A stretch of 35,470 bases of DNA, from assembly GCA_937944385.1 (NCBI GenBank), contig CALDYQ010000074.1:1-35470 (forward strand), given 5' to 3'. Source of the stretch: an uncultured Burkholderiales bacterium. Lineage in GTDB: Bacteria > Pseudomonadota > Gammaproteobacteria > Burkholderiales > Casimicrobiaceae. This document shows positions 24,135 through 33,089 of the stretch, in pieces. The number at the start of each line of letters is the position of its first letter. Positions within the stretch are counted from its first letter, which is position 1. The notes under the pieces are model-generated. The model had not been told where the DNA came from. It saw only the letters and a program-made list of their open reading frames with translations, and did not search any database. The position numbers and the translations under genes are program-made.

Positions 24135-25613
24135 TTAATGGCCCATGAGCATGTCTTCGGCGCCGTCCTTGTCATGCACCGCGAACTTATCGACGAGTGT
24201 GGCGCTCGCCTCATTGAGACCAATCACCTCGACGTCGGTCGCTTCGCGCCGGAACTTGATGACCACCTTGTCGAGCGCGCTCACGGCGGTGATGTCCCAA
24301 AAATGTGCCCGACTCACATCGATCCGCACTTTCTCGATCACTTCCTTGTAGTCGAAGGATCGAACGAAACGTTCCGCCGAGGCGTAGAACACCTGACCGG
24401 TCACTGTATAGACCCGTGTCCGGCCGTCGTCCTCGGTGCGTGAGCTCACGCGCAGGATTTGCCCCACTTTGTGCGCGAAGAAGAACCCTGAGAGAAGGAC
24501 GCCAACCAGCACGCCCTTGGCCAGATCGTGGGTGCTGACCGTGGTGACCACTGTGGCGAGCATCACGACGCTCGAGCTGCGCGGATGGGTTCGCAAGTGG
24601 CGGATGGAGGCCCAGTTGAAGGTACCGATCGAGACCATGAGCATCACGGCAACCAAGGCGGCCATCGGAATTCGAGCGACCCAGTCGCCGAGGAAGACGA
24701 CCATGAGCAGCAAAAAGACGCCGGCGGCGAGCGTAGAGAGACGACCGCGACCGCCCGACTTCACGTTGATGACCGACTGCCCGATCATTGCGCAGCCTGC
24801 CATGCCGCCGAGAAAACCGCTCGCCACGTTGGCGACGCCCTGACCGACGCATTCGCGGTTTTTGTTGCTGTTCGAGTCGGTCAGCTCATCCACGATCGAG
24901 GCGGTCATGAGCGACTCGAGTAGGCCGACCGCAGCGAGTGTCGCCGACACCGGGAAGATGATGCGCAGCGTTTCGAAGGTGAGTGGTACATCGGGCCAAA
25001 GGAAGACGGGCAGGCTGTCCGGCAGTGCGCCCATGTCGCCCACCGTGCGGATGTCGAGATCGAGCGCCCAGTGCAACGCGGTGAGCACGATGATGGCCAC
25101 GAGGGGCGAAGGCACGGCCTTGGTGAGGTAAGGGAACAGGTAGATGATGGCAAGGCCTGCGCCTGTCATCGCGTAGACGTGCCAGGTCACATTGGTCAGT
25201 TCGGGCAGTTGGGCGAGGAAGATCAGGATGGCGAGCGCGTTGACGAAACCGGTGATGACCGAACGGGAGACGAAGCGCATCAGTTCGCCGAGCCGCAGCC
25301 ATCCGGCGAGGATCTGCAGCACGCCGGTGAGCACCGTGGCCGCGAGGAGGTACTGCAGACCATGCTCCTTGACCAGCGTGATCATCAAGAGCGCCATCGC
25401 GCCGGTGGCGGCTGAGATCATCCCCGGACGGCCGCCGGCGAACGCGATGACGGTTGCGATGCAAAAGGAGGCGTACAAGCCGACCTTGGGGTCGACCCCT
25501 GCGATGAGAGAGAACGCAATCGCCTCGGGGATGAGCGCGAGCGCAACGACGATGCCTGCAAGGAGATCATTGGGAACGTTCGAGAGCCATTCCCTGCGTA
25601 GTGATTTCAACAT
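24135..25613 (-). CDS. SulP-family anion transporter with STAS domain (BicA-like)
   Basis: The 492-residue protein carries the SulP signature near its start ([20 protein letters not shown]), about ten to twelve membrane segments, and a C-terminal STAS domain (about 385-492; [20 protein letters not shown]). SulP proteins transport sulfate, bicarbonate or dicarboxylates; BicA is the sodium-dependent bicarbonate member in cyanobacteria. Its location about 3.4 kb from the carboxysome operon, in a chemolithoautotroph, favours bicarbonate uptake, but sulfate export from sulfur oxidation is an alternative. ATG 25613 has no clear ribosome site; a hairpin lies 22 bases upstream. Confidence 0.9.
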   Translation of the reverse strand: MLKSLRREWLSNVPNDLLAGIVVALALIPEAIAFSLIAGVDPKVGLYASFCIATVIAFAGGRPGMISAATGAMALLMITLVKEHGLQYLLAATVLTGVLQILAGWLRLGELMRFVSRSVITGFVNALAILIFLAQLPELTNVTWHVYAMTGAGLAIIYLFPYLTKAVPSPLVAIIVLTALHWALDLDIRTVGDMGALPDSLPVFLWPDVPLTFETLRIIFPVSATLAAVGLLESLMTASIVDELTDSNSNKNRECVGQGVANVASGFLGGMAGCAMIGQSVINVKSGGRGRLSTLAAGVFLLLMVVFLGDWVARIPMAALVAVMLMVSIGTFNWASIRHLRTHPRSSSVVMLATVVTTVSTHDLAKGVLVGVLLSGFFFAHKVGQILRVSSRTEDDGRTRVYTVTGQVFYASAERFVRSFDYKEVIEKVRIDVSRAHFWDITAVSALDKVVIKFRREATDVEVIGLNEASATLVDKFAVHDKDGAEDMLMGH

Positions 25614-25635
25614 GCTGTTTGGATTTCGATGTTCT

Positions 25636-25656
25636 GCCCGCGGGGTGAGCGCGGGC
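25636..25656 (-). promoter_or_regulatory. Hairpin in the SulP gene leader
   Basis: GCCCGCG (25636-25642) and CGCGGGC (25650-25656) form a perfect 7-bp stem with a 7-base loop, ending 22 bases before the SulP start codon. No T run follows, so it is more likely a leader structure affecting translation than a terminator. Confidence 0.55.
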
Positions 25657-25783
25657 CGATGAATGAGCGATACCGGCCCACGGCAGGGGCTCGGGTCCGC
25701 GTGTAGGTCATAGAAGGAAGCACGGAACGCTCACGCACCCTTTGGTCTCGCGCAGTGCCTGTCGCTCGGCCAAGCGTTCCTTG

Positions 25784-25813
25784 CACTGGGTCGGACACCA
25801 CTGGGTCGGACAC
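25784..25813. repeat. 15-bp perfect tandem duplication
   Basis: CACTGGGTCGGACAC occurs at 25784-25798 and again immediately at 25799-25813. GGTCGGACAC-like sequences often border REP elements near REP-associated transposases, but no such transposase is visible here. Confidence 0.85.
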
Positions 25814-26201
25814 GCGATGCGGCGACCCTCGGCCGGGAGAAAGCAAGACGATGGGCGCAGCGCGACGCGCGCGAACACTGGGGCTTCGGCTACGACGGTA
25901 GAAGACGTGCGCGAGCGGATCGGAGTCGGCCCGTTCACGCGTAGCGCGAACGACCTGCGCTGCCGCGACGCCCGTGACCTCGATGCCCGCTTCATCCGCA
26001 AGACTCAGAACGCGTTGTCGAATCCGCAACGGCAGCGTGAGCAGCTTGCAGGCGCTCGATTCTATCGGAGGCGGGCGGAGGGCTTGGGCTCGTGCGAGTC
26101 CTCATGCGAGTCAATTGGCCCGAGCGGCACGACATCGTCGTGGGGTATCCAGTGATGTTCGATGTGAACTCAGACCTTCATCAGGATGCGTCCGAAGCGG
26201 C

Positions 26202-26234
26202 CTTTGGCGGAGCGCTCCGGACGAGTCGCCAAAG
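26202..26234. other. Stem-loop with 8-bp perfect stem
   Basis: CTTTGGCG (26202-26209) pairs with CGCCAAAG (26227-26234) around a 17-base loop that contains the self-complementary GAGCGCTC. It lies in the gene-poor region; no role is known. Confidence 0.55.
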
Positions 26235-26404
26235 CAGTTGCCAGAACAGGCGCGAGGGCGGCTGCCGGTCGATCGGAACTGCAGATCATGGTCTGCGACC
26301 ATCGTCATCGGTGTTGGCGTGGCTTCGTCCCCACGCATGTCCAAGACGGATTTGGAGGTGTATCGTCCTGAGGAAGGGCGTGACGGGTGTGCGGCACACG
26401 CAGA

Positions 26405-27844
26405 TCAGCCGTGCTCGCCCACGCGCACGACCTTGAGCGCGTTGGTGCCGCCGCTCTTGCCCATGGGTTCGCCGACGGTCAGGATGAGCAGGTCGCCGCG
26501 CTTGACGACCCCTGCGCTTTCCAGCGCCCGCTCGGCGGCGAGCAGCGCCCGCTCACGCTCGGTCTCCTGCGGGATCAGGATCGGGTGGACGCCGCGATAG
26601 AGCGCGGCACGGCGCGCTGCGGCGACCTCGGGCGTGAGCGCGTAGACGGGCACGCCGCTGTCGTGACGACTCATCCAGAGCGCAGTGGATCCGGATTGAG
26701 ACAAGGCGGCGATTGCCTGTGCATTCAGATGAAACGCGGTAAAGAGCGCCGACATGGCAATGGCCTGGTCGATGCGCACGAACTGCTGGTGGATGAAGTC
26801 GCGGTCGAGTGCATAGGCCATCGAGCGCTCGGCCGCCTGGGCGACCGCGCTCATCTGCGCCACCGTCTCCACGGGATACTTGCCGACGGCAGACTCGGCC
26901 GAGAGCATGACCGCATCGGTGCCGTCGAGCACCGCGTTGGCCACGTCACTCACCTCGGCGCGCGTCGGAACGGGCGAAGTGATCATGCTCTCCATCATCT
27001 GGGTGGCGGTGATGACGAGCCGGTTCTTGTCGCGCGCGCGCTGGATCATGCGCTTCTGCAGCGCGGGCACGGCCGCGTTGCCAACCTCCACCGCGAGGTC
27101 GCCGCGCGCGACCATGATGCCGTCACTCGCCTCGATGATGGCATCGAGCGTTTCGGGCACGATCGCCTCGGCGCGCTCGATCTTCGCGATCAGCCGCGCC
27201 TCTCCGCCGGCGGCGGCGAGGACGGTACGTGCGGTCTGCATGTCGGCTGCACTCTTCGGAAAGGAGACCGCGAGGTAGTCGCAGCCGATGTCCACCGCCA
27301 TGCGGATGTCGGCGAGATCCTTGGCCGTGAGCGCGGGAGCGGTAAGCCCGCCGCCCACCTTGTTGATGCCCTTGTTGTTGGACAACTCGCCGCCGACGAG
27401 AACGCGGGTGACCACCCTCGTGCCTTCGACAGTCTCCACGCGCACCGAAAGCAACCCGTCGGCGAGCACGAGCGTGTCGCCGGGGCGTACGTCTTCGGGA
27501 AGCTGTTTATAGTCGAGACTCGCCGCCTCGGCCGTCCCAACCGGGGACGTGCTGTCGAGCGCAGCATCGAGGACAAAGCGTGCGCCGGGCTCGAGATGAA
27601 CCCGCCCCTCGGCGAACTTGCCGACCCGAATCTTCGGTCCCTGCAGGTCACCCATGATTGCAACCTCGCGGCCGCACCGGCGCGCGGCCTCACGAATGTT
27701 CGCTGCACGGCCGGCGTGCTCCTGGGGGTTGCCGTGAGAGAAGTTGAGCCGAAACACATCAGCCCCCGCACGAATCATTGCCTCGATGATTTCGACGGCT
27801 TCACTTGCAGGGCCGATGGTGGCGACGATCTTGGTGGCTTTCAC
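26405..27844 (-). CDS. pyk: Pyruvate kinase
   Basis: The product of about 479 residues begins KATKIVATIGPASE. It has the motifs VFRLNFSHG, the active-site region LIAKIERAEAI, GIMVARGDLAVEVG and ATQMMESMITSPVPTRAEVSDVANAV, and a C-terminal regulatory domain ending LTVGEPMGKSGGTNALKVVRVG. It converts phosphoenolpyruvate and ADP to pyruvate and ATP. Three in-frame GTG codons could start it (27874, 27859, 27844); I prefer 27844 because AAAGAG lies just upstream and family members start close to KxTKIV. It is 69 bases after the cbbR stop on the same strand, so it may be transcribed with cbbR. Confidence 0.95.
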   Translation of the reverse strand: MKATKIVATIGPASEAVEIIEAMIRAGADVFRLNFSHGNPQEHAGRAANIREAARRCGREVAIMGDLQGPKIRVGKFAEGRVHLEPGARFVLDAALDSTSPVGTAEAASLDYKQLPEDVRPGDTLVLADGLLSVRVETVEGTRVVTRVLVGGELSNNKGINKVGGGLTAPALTAKDLADIRMAVDIGCDYLAVSFPKSAADMQTARTVLAAAGGEARLIAKIERAEAIVPETLDAIIEASDGIMVARGDLAVEVGNAAVPALQKRMIQRARDKNRLVITATQMMESMITSPVPTRAEVSDVANAVLDGTDAVMLSAESAVGKYPVETVAQMSAVAQAAERSMAYALDRDFIHQQFVRIDQAIAMSALFTAFHLNAQAIAALSQSGSTALWMSRHDSGVPVYALTPEVAAARRAALYRGVHPILIPQETERERALLAAERALESAGVVKRGDLLILTVGEPMGKSGGTNALKVVRVGEHG

Positions 27845-27913
27845 GTTTCGCTCTTTCACAGGGGGATTCGGCACTCAGTGTAGGTGCTGAAGGTTGCGGT
27901 ATGTCGTGCCATC

Positions 27914-28831
27914 TCACCGAGCTGCAGTGGCTTTGCGCTTGGGCGGCCGAAAGGTCTCGATCAGCGTCTCGCGAAAGGCCTGGGCTGCGAGTGAGAGCGT
28001 CTTGCCTTCGCGCTGAATCGCATACCACTGGCGCAGGATCGGAAAGCCCGTCACCGGCAGCACGACGAGACGCCCGGCGCTCACCTCCAGCTCCACGGAT
28101 TGCGCCGACACCACACCGAGTCCGAGCCCGGCCTGTACCGCCTGCTTGACGGCTTCCACGGTGGGCAGCTCGGCGGCGATCCGCGGTTCGATCGACGCTG
28201 CGGAGAGATGCCGAAGGAGGGCGTCGCGCGTGCCGCTGCCCGGTTCGCGCAGCACGAAGGGCTCGACCGAGAGTTCCGCCAGACCGACGCGCTTGCGCCC
28301 CGCGAGCGGATGATCCGGCGCTGCGATGATGACCAGCGGATTGTCGAGAAACGGCTCGGCAACACTGTGCATGTCCTCGGGCGGCTGGCCGGCGACCACG
28401 AGATCCACCGCACGATCATTGAGCTGGGTGAATACGGTTTGCCGGTTGCCAACCGAGAGCTCGACTGCGAGCGCAGGGTGCCGACGGCGAAAGGCGACGA
28501 TCGCGCGCGGCACGAAGTAGTTGGCGGTCGCCACGACCGCAAGCCTTACCCGTCCGCGTTGCATGCCGCGCCGCGATCGCATGGCCGAGAAAAGCTCGTC
28601 GACTTCTGCGGCCACGCGGCGCGCGTGCATCCAGAGTTCCTCGCCTGCCTCGGTGAGCTCGAGCCGTTTACCGACCTGCTCGACCAGCACCATGCCCACC
28701 TGACTCTCCAGCTGCTTCACCTGCATCGACACAGCGGGTTGGGTCAGATGGAGCGCCTCGGCCGCGCGAGACACCGAGCGGAAGTGGGCTACACGATCGA
28801 AGATGCGGAGCTGGCGAAGGGTGATGTGCAC
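27914..28831 (-). CDS. cbbR: LysR-type regulator of the Calvin cycle operon (CbbR)
   Basis: The 305-residue protein starts MHITLRQLRIFDRVAHFRSV with the winged helix-turn-helix (SRAAEALHLTQPAVSMQVKQLE). The inducer-binding domain follows (RLAVVATANYFVPRAIVAFRRRHPALAVELSVGN). The start MHxTLRQLRxF and the divergent position next to cbbL are characteristic of CbbR, which activates cbb operons in response to metabolites such as phosphoenolpyruvate or RuBP. The start codon is GTG 28831, without a strong ribosome site. Two CbbR-type boxes lie between it and cbbL. Confidence 0.93.
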   Translation of the reverse strand: MHITLRQLRIFDRVAHFRSVSRAAEALHLTQPAVSMQVKQLESQVGMVLVEQVGKRLELTEAGEELWMHARRVAAEVDELFSAMRSRRGMQRGRVRLAVVATANYFVPRAIVAFRRRHPALAVELSVGNRQTVFTQLNDRAVDLVVAGQPPEDMHSVAEPFLDNPLVIIAAPDHPLAGRKRVGLAELSVEPFVLREPGSGTRDALLRHLSAASIEPRIAAELPTVEAVKQAVQAGLGLGVVSAQSVELEVSAGRLVVLPVTGFPILRQWYAIQREGKTLSLAAQAFRETLIETFRPPKRKATAAR

Positions 28832-28865
28832 AAAAGGTATCAGCGCGCCTTATGGAAAAGAAATT

Positions 28866-28883
28866 TTATCTGACTTTACCTGA
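28866..28883 (+). promoter_or_regulatory. Two overlapping CbbR operator boxes (TNA-N7-TNA)
   Basis: The 18-base stretch TTATCTGACTTTACCTGA contains TTA-N7-TTA (28866-28878) and TGA-N7-TGA (28871-28883), both exact fits to the described CbbR half-site pattern. It lies 142 bases upstream of the cbbL start and 35 bases from the cbbR start. Confidence 0.7.
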
Positions 28884-28901
28884 TGCGTAGAGGCTTCTAA
28901 T
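28875..28901 (+). promoter_or_regulatory. Candidate cbbL promoter
   Basis: TTTACC (28875-28880) and TCTAAT (28896-28901) resemble -35 and -10 elements with a 15-base spacer, shorter than ideal, consistent with activator dependence. The -35 overlaps the CbbR boxes. The resulting leader would be about 115 bases long. Confidence 0.4.
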
Positions 28902-28921
28902 GTTTCGCCTGAACCCGAACG

Positions 28922-28993
28922 CTCGCCAACGCGGGCGAGTCACCAACCCAATCGAGCTGCACCGCCCCGTCGAACAGACGATTGAACAGACGA
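28922..28993 (+). promoter_or_regulatory. cbbL leader: hairpin and 10-bp direct repeat
   Basis: CTCGCC (28922-28927) and GGCGAG (28934-28939) form a 6-bp stem with a 6-base loop. GAACAGACGA occurs twice, at 28972-28981 and 28984-28993. Both lie in the predicted 5' untranslated leader of cbbL. A function in mRNA stability is possible but unproven. Confidence 0.45.
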
Positions 28994-29024
28994 CTCATTG
29001 TCAGGACATTGCCAGGAGCGCACC

Positions 29025-30443
29025 GTGTCGAAGAACACCTATCAGGCCGGCGTCAAGGATTACGCCAAGACCTACTGGACCCCGGACTACATCCCGCTGG
29101 ACACCGACCTGCTGGCCGTGTTCAAGGTCGTGCCGCAAGCCGGCGTGCCGCGCGAAGAGGCTGCAGCTGCTGTTGCGGCGGAATCCTCCACCGGTACCTG
29201 GACGACCGTCTGGACCGACCTGCTGACAGACCTTGAATACTACAAAGGCCGCGCCTATCGAATCGAACCGGTTCCAGGTGACGCCAACGCGTTCTACGCC
29301 TTCATCGCCTACCCGCTCGACCTGTTCGAGGAAGGTTCGGTCGTGAACGTGCTCACCTCGCTCGTGGGCAACGTGTTCGGCTTCAAGGCCGTGCGCAGCC
29401 TGCGTCTCGAGGACCTTCGCTTCCCGCTCGCCTATGTCAAGACTTGCGGCGGTCCTCCCAACGGCATCCAGATGGAACGCGATCGCCTCAACAAGTATGG
29501 GCGCGCGCTGCTTGGCTGCACCATCAAACCTAAGCTTGGTCTGTCAGCCAAGAATTACGGGCGCGCGGTCTACGAGTGCCTGCGTGGCGGTCTCGATTTC
29601 ACCAAGGATGATGAGAACGTCAACAGCCAACCGTTCATGCGCTGGCAGCACCGCTTCGAGTTTGTCATGGAAGCGGTCAAGAAAGCCGAGGCCGAGACTG
29701 GTGAGCGCAAAGGGCACTACCTGAACGTCACCGCGCCCACACCCGAAGAGATGTACAAGCGGGCCGAATTTGCCAAGCAGCTCGGCGCGCCAATCATCAT
29801 GCACGACTTCCTCACTGCGGGTTTTACGGCCAACACGGGCCTCGCCAACTGGTGTCGTGAAAACGGGATGCTCCTGCACATCCACCGTGCCATGCACGCG
29901 GTGATCGATCGCAATCCCATGCATGGCATTCATTTCCGCGTGCTCACCAAGTGCCTGCGTCTCTCCGGTGGCGATCACCTGCACTCGGGCACAGTCGTCG
30001 GCAAGCTCGAAGGCGATCGCGAGGCCACCCTCGGCTGGGTAGACCTCATGCGCGAACCCTTCGTGCCGGAGAACCGCAAGCGCGGCATCTTCTTTGATCA
30101 GGACTGGGGTGCGATGCCGGGGGTCATGCCGGTGGCTTCGGGTGGCATCCATGTCTGGCACATGCCGGCACTCACAGCCATTTTTGGTGACGACGCCTGC
30201 TTCCAGTTCGGCGGCGGCACGCTGGGGCACCCGTGGGGTAACGCCGCAGGTGCGCACGCCAACCGTGTCGCGCTCGAGGCTTGTGTCGAGGCGCGCAACC
30301 AGGGTCGCCAGGTCGAACGCGAGGGTCGCGAGATCCTCAGCGAGGCTGCCAAGCACTCGCCCGAACTTGCGATCGCCATGGAGGTCTGGAAAGAGATCAA
30401 GTTTGATTTCGACGTGGTCGACAAGCTCGACGTTTCACGCTGA
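29025..30443 (+). CDS. cbbL: RuBisCO large subunit, form IA (carboxysomal)
   Basis: The 472-residue protein starts [20 protein letters not shown]. It carries the catalytic lysine in TIKPKLGLS (Lys168), the carbamylated lysine in [10 protein letters not shown] (Lys194, with Asp196 and Glu197), the [11 protein letters not shown] region and the loop 6 motif [11 protein letters not shown]. It carboxylates ribulose-1,5-bisphosphate in the Calvin cycle. Its position before cbbS, csoS2 and the shell genes places it in the carboxysome. GTG 29025 is chosen because AGGAG (29014-29018) is six bases upstream and the N-terminus matches the family; the longer frame from 28998 would bury that ribosome site. 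Confidence 0.97.
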   Translation: MSKNTYQAGVKDYAKTYWTPDYIPLDTDLLAVFKVVPQAGVPREEAAAAVAAESSTGTWTTVWTDLLTDLEYYKGRAYRIEPVPGDANAFYAFIAYPLDLFEEGSVVNVLTSLVGNVFGFKAVRSLRLEDLRFPLAYVKTCGGPPNGIQMERDRLNKYGRALLGCTIKPKLGLSAKNYGRAVYECLRGGLDFTKDDENVNSQPFMRWQHRFEFVMEAVKKAEAETGERKGHYLNVTAPTPEEMYKRAEFAKQLGAPIIMHDFLTAGFTANTGLANWCRENGMLLHIHRAMHAVIDRNPMHGIHFRVLTKCLRLSGGDHLHSGTVVGKLEGDREATLGWVDLMREPFVPENRKRGIFFDQDWGAMPGVMPVASGGIHVWHMPALTAIFGDDACFQFGGGTLGHPWGNAAGAHANRVALEACVEARNQGRQVEREGREILSEAAKHSPELAIAMEVWKEIKFDFDVVDKLDVSR

Positions 30444-30490
30444 TCGCTACTCCAGCAGACCCACTCAACCCCAAATAGACGGAGCCCCTC

Positions 30491-30832
30491 ATGGCTGAAA
30501 TCCTTGCCTACAAGCCGACCGAGCGTCGCGGCGAGACCTTCTCCTATCTGCCTCCTATGACGCCGGAGCGGCTGCGCAAGCAGGTCGCCTACCTGATCGC
30601 GCAGGGCTGGAACCCCGCAATCGAGCACACCGAGCCCGAGAAGTCGTTCTCAAACTTCTGGTACCTCTGGAAACTGCCCTTCTTCGGTGAGAAGTCGGTT
30701 GAGCGCGTCATGCAGGAACTCGAAGCCTGCCACCGCGCGAACCCAGGCCACCATGTGCGCCTGATCGGCTACGACAACTATGCCCAGTCGCAGGGGACGG
30801 CGTTCATCGTCTATCGCGCCCCGATGCGCTGA
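30491..30832 (+). CDS. cbbS: RuBisCO small subunit, form IA
   Basis: The 113-residue protein shows the small-subunit features [53 protein letters not shown] and [23 protein letters not shown]. It caps the L8 core to form the L8S8 holoenzyme and in carboxysomal enzymes helps form the site that binds CsoS2 N-repeats. GGAG (30481-30484) precedes ATG 30491. It follows cbbL after 47 bases and is separated from csoS2 by 199 bases containing a stem-loop. Confidence 0.97.
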   Translation: MAEILAYKPTERRGETFSYLPPMTPERLRKQVAYLIAQGWNPAIEHTEPEKSFSNFWYLWKLPFFGEKSVERVMQELEACHRANPGHHVRLIGYDNYAQSQGTAFIVYRAPMR

Positions 30833-30893
30833 GAACGTGTGAACGATTCTGCTGCGCTTGCCAATGCGCCGTTGCTCGACCGCTCAAGGCTTG

Positions 30894-30910
30894 CCTATCT
30901 CCCAGATAGG
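30894..30910 (+). promoter_or_regulatory. Perfect stem-loop between cbbS and csoS2
   Basis: CCTATCT (30894-30900) and AGATAGG (30904-30910) form a 7-bp stem with a 3-base CCC loop, 61 bases after the cbbS stop and 121 bases before csoS2. No U run follows, so it should not terminate fully; it can shield the cbbLS message from 3' decay or attenuate read-through into csoS2. Confidence 0.65.
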
Positions 30911-31031
30911 ACACGCCTCCCGATCACTCGCGCTTCGTCATGGCTTCGCTCGCGACAAATCGTTCAAACGTTCCTCGACCCACTGATCGCAATGCCGAGT
31001 ACTCGTTCAACCCTCTGCACAGGACGTCGCC

Positions 31032-33086
31032 GTGGCTGACAGCACATTCTCCGAAGGACGTCGCGCCTCGCTCGAGCGGCGTCGCGCCATCTCGCAGGGC
31101 AAGGGCGCGCTGCCGCCCGCACGGGAGCGCACCAAGACCTCCGCGACCCTGCCGGTAACCGGTGCGTCGCCGATGCCCGCCGCTGCCGTGACTCCAGCGG
31201 CCGTCTCCTCCGCGCATGTGTCGACCGTCCCGGCCACCTCCGGCGGCTCGAGCGGTGGCTTTAGCCGTGGCTTTGGCGGTGGCTTTGCCGGCGAGATCAC
31301 CGGCCGTCTCATGTCGATGCTTCGCCGTCGTCAGCAGAGCGCGGGCAAGTCCGCACTCGGCAGCGGCATGCCAGCGGTTGCGTCAGCTTCTGCAACATCT
31401 TCTGCAACATCTTCTGCAACATCTGCACCGACACCGCCGGCGCATCGCGAGCCGGTGACGCCCTTCACCGAAAGCGCCGCAGCTCCGGGCGCGTCTTCGG
31501 TGTTCGCCACGGCCCCCGCACGGGGCCATGAACTTGCCCGCCGCATGCGTGCCGAGCGGGCGCTAGCCAAGGCGCAACAGGGCATCGCTCCAGACCGACC
31601 GGCGCGTCGCGGCAAGCTCAGCTACCCGCCCAAGGTCGTCGTCGACACGACCACCGGGGGACAAGCGGTCACTGGGCTCAAGACCACCGACCGCGCCCGG
31701 GTGACTGGGGCCGACATGGGGTTGGGCAAACCAATCTCCGGGACGCAATACATCTCGCCGCGCGATGCCGCGCTGCGGGCGCCGGCCGCCAAGGTTGGCG
31801 TGGCGGAAACGGCCGCGGGGCTCAAGGTCACGGGCACGCTCGTCCGCAATCGTGTCTCCATCACAGGTGACGAAGTCGGCGAGCGTCAGCGCATCACCGG
31901 CGATCTCGATGGTCGCATCGAGGACGATTGCACACCGCGTGAGAGTACCCAGTACGACGGCATCGCGCAGTTTGCGCGTCAGGCGAACCCCCACGGACAC
32001 ACGGTGTTCGGTACCAACCTGGGCCGCTCTCTCGTTGCGGCGGGATCGCGGTCGCGCGAACGCGAGCGCCCAATCGAAACGACCGAGCGCGGGCTCGCCA
32101 TCACTGGTTCCGCCGTGGGACGAAGCGCCCGAGTCACTGGTGATGAGTCCGGAAGTTGCCGTGTCATTACTGGAGATCAGTATCTCGCACCGGGCGCCCG
32201 TCAAGCCGAGTGCGGCGGGCAGGGCGGCGGTACCGCATCGCCACGCGACAGCTCCGAGAACAGCCGACGCGATCCGGTGACCGGGGCCAAGGTGACCGTC
32301 TCCTCCACGTGGGGTGGCGCGCGCGTCACCGGCGGCTCCGTCGAGCATGATCCCGCGGTCACCGGGGACGAGGCTGGCAGTTGCCGCGCGATCACCGGCA
32401 CACCTTACCAGGGGCCGCAGACGATGTATGGCTGGTGCGAAAACACGGACGCGGCGAAAGCCGAGTGGCGGCAGGCGCATTCCGCCGCGGTCGCAGTCAC
32501 CGGCGATCTTCCGCTCGATGTCAAGGGCGTGACCGGCACCGAACGTGGTGCTGCACGCGACATCACCGGAACACCTTATTACCAGCCGCTTGCAGGCCCT
32601 ACCGCAGCGGCTGACCCGGTCGCCGCCATCGACGCTGGTTTCAGCGTGCGCTCGCCGCAGCGCAGTGCGCAACTCAAAAACCGCGTCGACCCGCTGGCCG
32701 CGCCGACAGCGCAGAGCCGAGTCACCGGCACTTTCGCTCAAGGGGAAGGCAAGATTACCGGGAATGTGGAGTTCAGGTTTACGCCGCGACGCGCAGCCAC
32801 TGACCGCGAGAAACTGCCGCGCGTCTCAGGCGAAGGCGGCACGCGCAGAGCGGAGGTCACCGGTGATGCATGGTCGACGCACGAGCGCGTAACCGGTACC
32901 GAAGGCTACATCTCGCAGGAGCGCAACCCGAGCGAGCGGGGCGGCAAGGCTGAGCCGTTTGCCGGAGCGCGTCTGTTCAAGGGCAAGGCACAGCACGAGG
33001 ACCCGCGTCAGATCGTCACCGGCATGGTCGGTTGGTCCCCCAAGTCGGCTGCCAAGGTCACGCTGTCCGGCGGAGCGCAGGGATAA
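31032..33086 (+). CDS. csoS2: Carboxysome assembly scaffold CsoS2
   Basis: The 684-residue disordered scaffold links RuBisCO to the shell. Basic N-terminal repeats are visible at about 9-27 (GRRASLERRRAISQGKGAL), 91-109 (GRLMSMLRRRQQSAGKSAL) and 168-186. The middle region has about five repeats of the VTG...VTGDExGxCxxITGxxY type (about 213-240, 265-290, 355-384, 431-459, 488-516), with paired cysteines such as Cys376 and Cys451. The C-terminal region ends ITGMVGWSPK-like (VTGMVGWSPKSAAKVTLSGG, 662-681), the conserved shell-anchoring peptide. It is shorter than the roughly 850-residue Halothiobacillus protein, with fewer N- and M-repeats. The start is GTG 31032 with AGGAC upstream. Confidence 0.95.
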   Translation: MADSTFSEGRRASLERRRAISQGKGALPPARERTKTSATLPVTGASPMPAAAVTPAAVSSAHVSTVPATSGGSSGGFSRGFGGGFAGEITGRLMSMLRRRQQSAGKSALGSGMPAVASASATSSATSSATSAPTPPAHREPVTPFTESAAAPGASSVFATAPARGHELARRMRAERALAKAQQGIAPDRPARRGKLSYPPKVVVDTTTGGQAVTGLKTTDRARVTGADMGLGKPISGTQYISPRDAALRAPAAKVGVAETAAGLKVTGTLVRNRVSITGDEVGERQRITGDLDGRIEDDCTPRESTQYDGIAQFARQANPHGHTVFGTNLGRSLVAAGSRSRERERPIETTERGLAITGSAVGRSARVTGDESGSCRVITGDQYLAPGARQAECGGQGGGTASPRDSSENSRRDPVTGAKVTVSSTWGGARVTGGSVEHDPAVTGDEAGSCRAITGTPYQGPQTMYGWCENTDAAKAEWRQAHSAAVAVTGDLPLDVKGVTGTERGAARDITGTPYYQPLAGPTAAADPVAAIDAGFSVRSPQRSAQLKNRVDPLAAPTAQSRVTGTFAQGEGKITGNVEFRFTPRRAATDREKLPRVSGEGGTRRAEVTGDAWSTHERVTGTEGYISQERNPSERGGKAEPFAGARLFKGKAQHEDPRQIVTGMVGWSPKSAAKVTLSGGAQG
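31388..31423 (+). repeat. csoS2: Three tandem 12-bp units in csoS2
   Basis: TTCTGCAACATC is repeated at 31388-31399, 31400-31411 and 31412-31423 without change, encoding Ser-Ala-Thr-Ser units in the linker between N-repeats two and three. Perfect identity suggests recent slippage, so length may differ between strains. Confidence 0.9.
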
Positions 33087-33089
33087 TCG

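Larger units (their letters stand above)
25614..26404. other. 0.8-kb region without a convincing gene
   Basis: Between the SulP start and the pyruvate kinase stop no frame gives a protein-like product; several open frames exist but their translations are Arg/Ser-rich and resemble antisense noise. The region holds a leader hairpin (25636-25656), a 15-bp tandem duplication (25784-25813) and an 8-bp stem-loop (26202-26234). It also holds a weak GTGTG-CGG-CACAC hairpin (26387-26399) just after the pyk stop. It may be a gene-decay region with the long SulP leader at its left side. Confidence 0.6.

Noticed and set aside
25607-26029. 140-codon minus-strand frame upstream of the SulP gene
   Set aside because: It overlaps the SulP start in another frame, is very Arg/Ser/Pro-rich after residue 45 and contains the tandem duplication; no ribosome site or family resemblance was found.
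26387-27883. 498-codon open frame on the plus strand
   Set aside because: It is exactly antisense to pyruvate kinase, whose motifs are complete.
31388-31423. Tandem repeats as CRISPR array or mobile element
   Set aside because: The units are 12 bp, contiguous without spacers and in frame inside csoS2, so they are coding slippage repeats.
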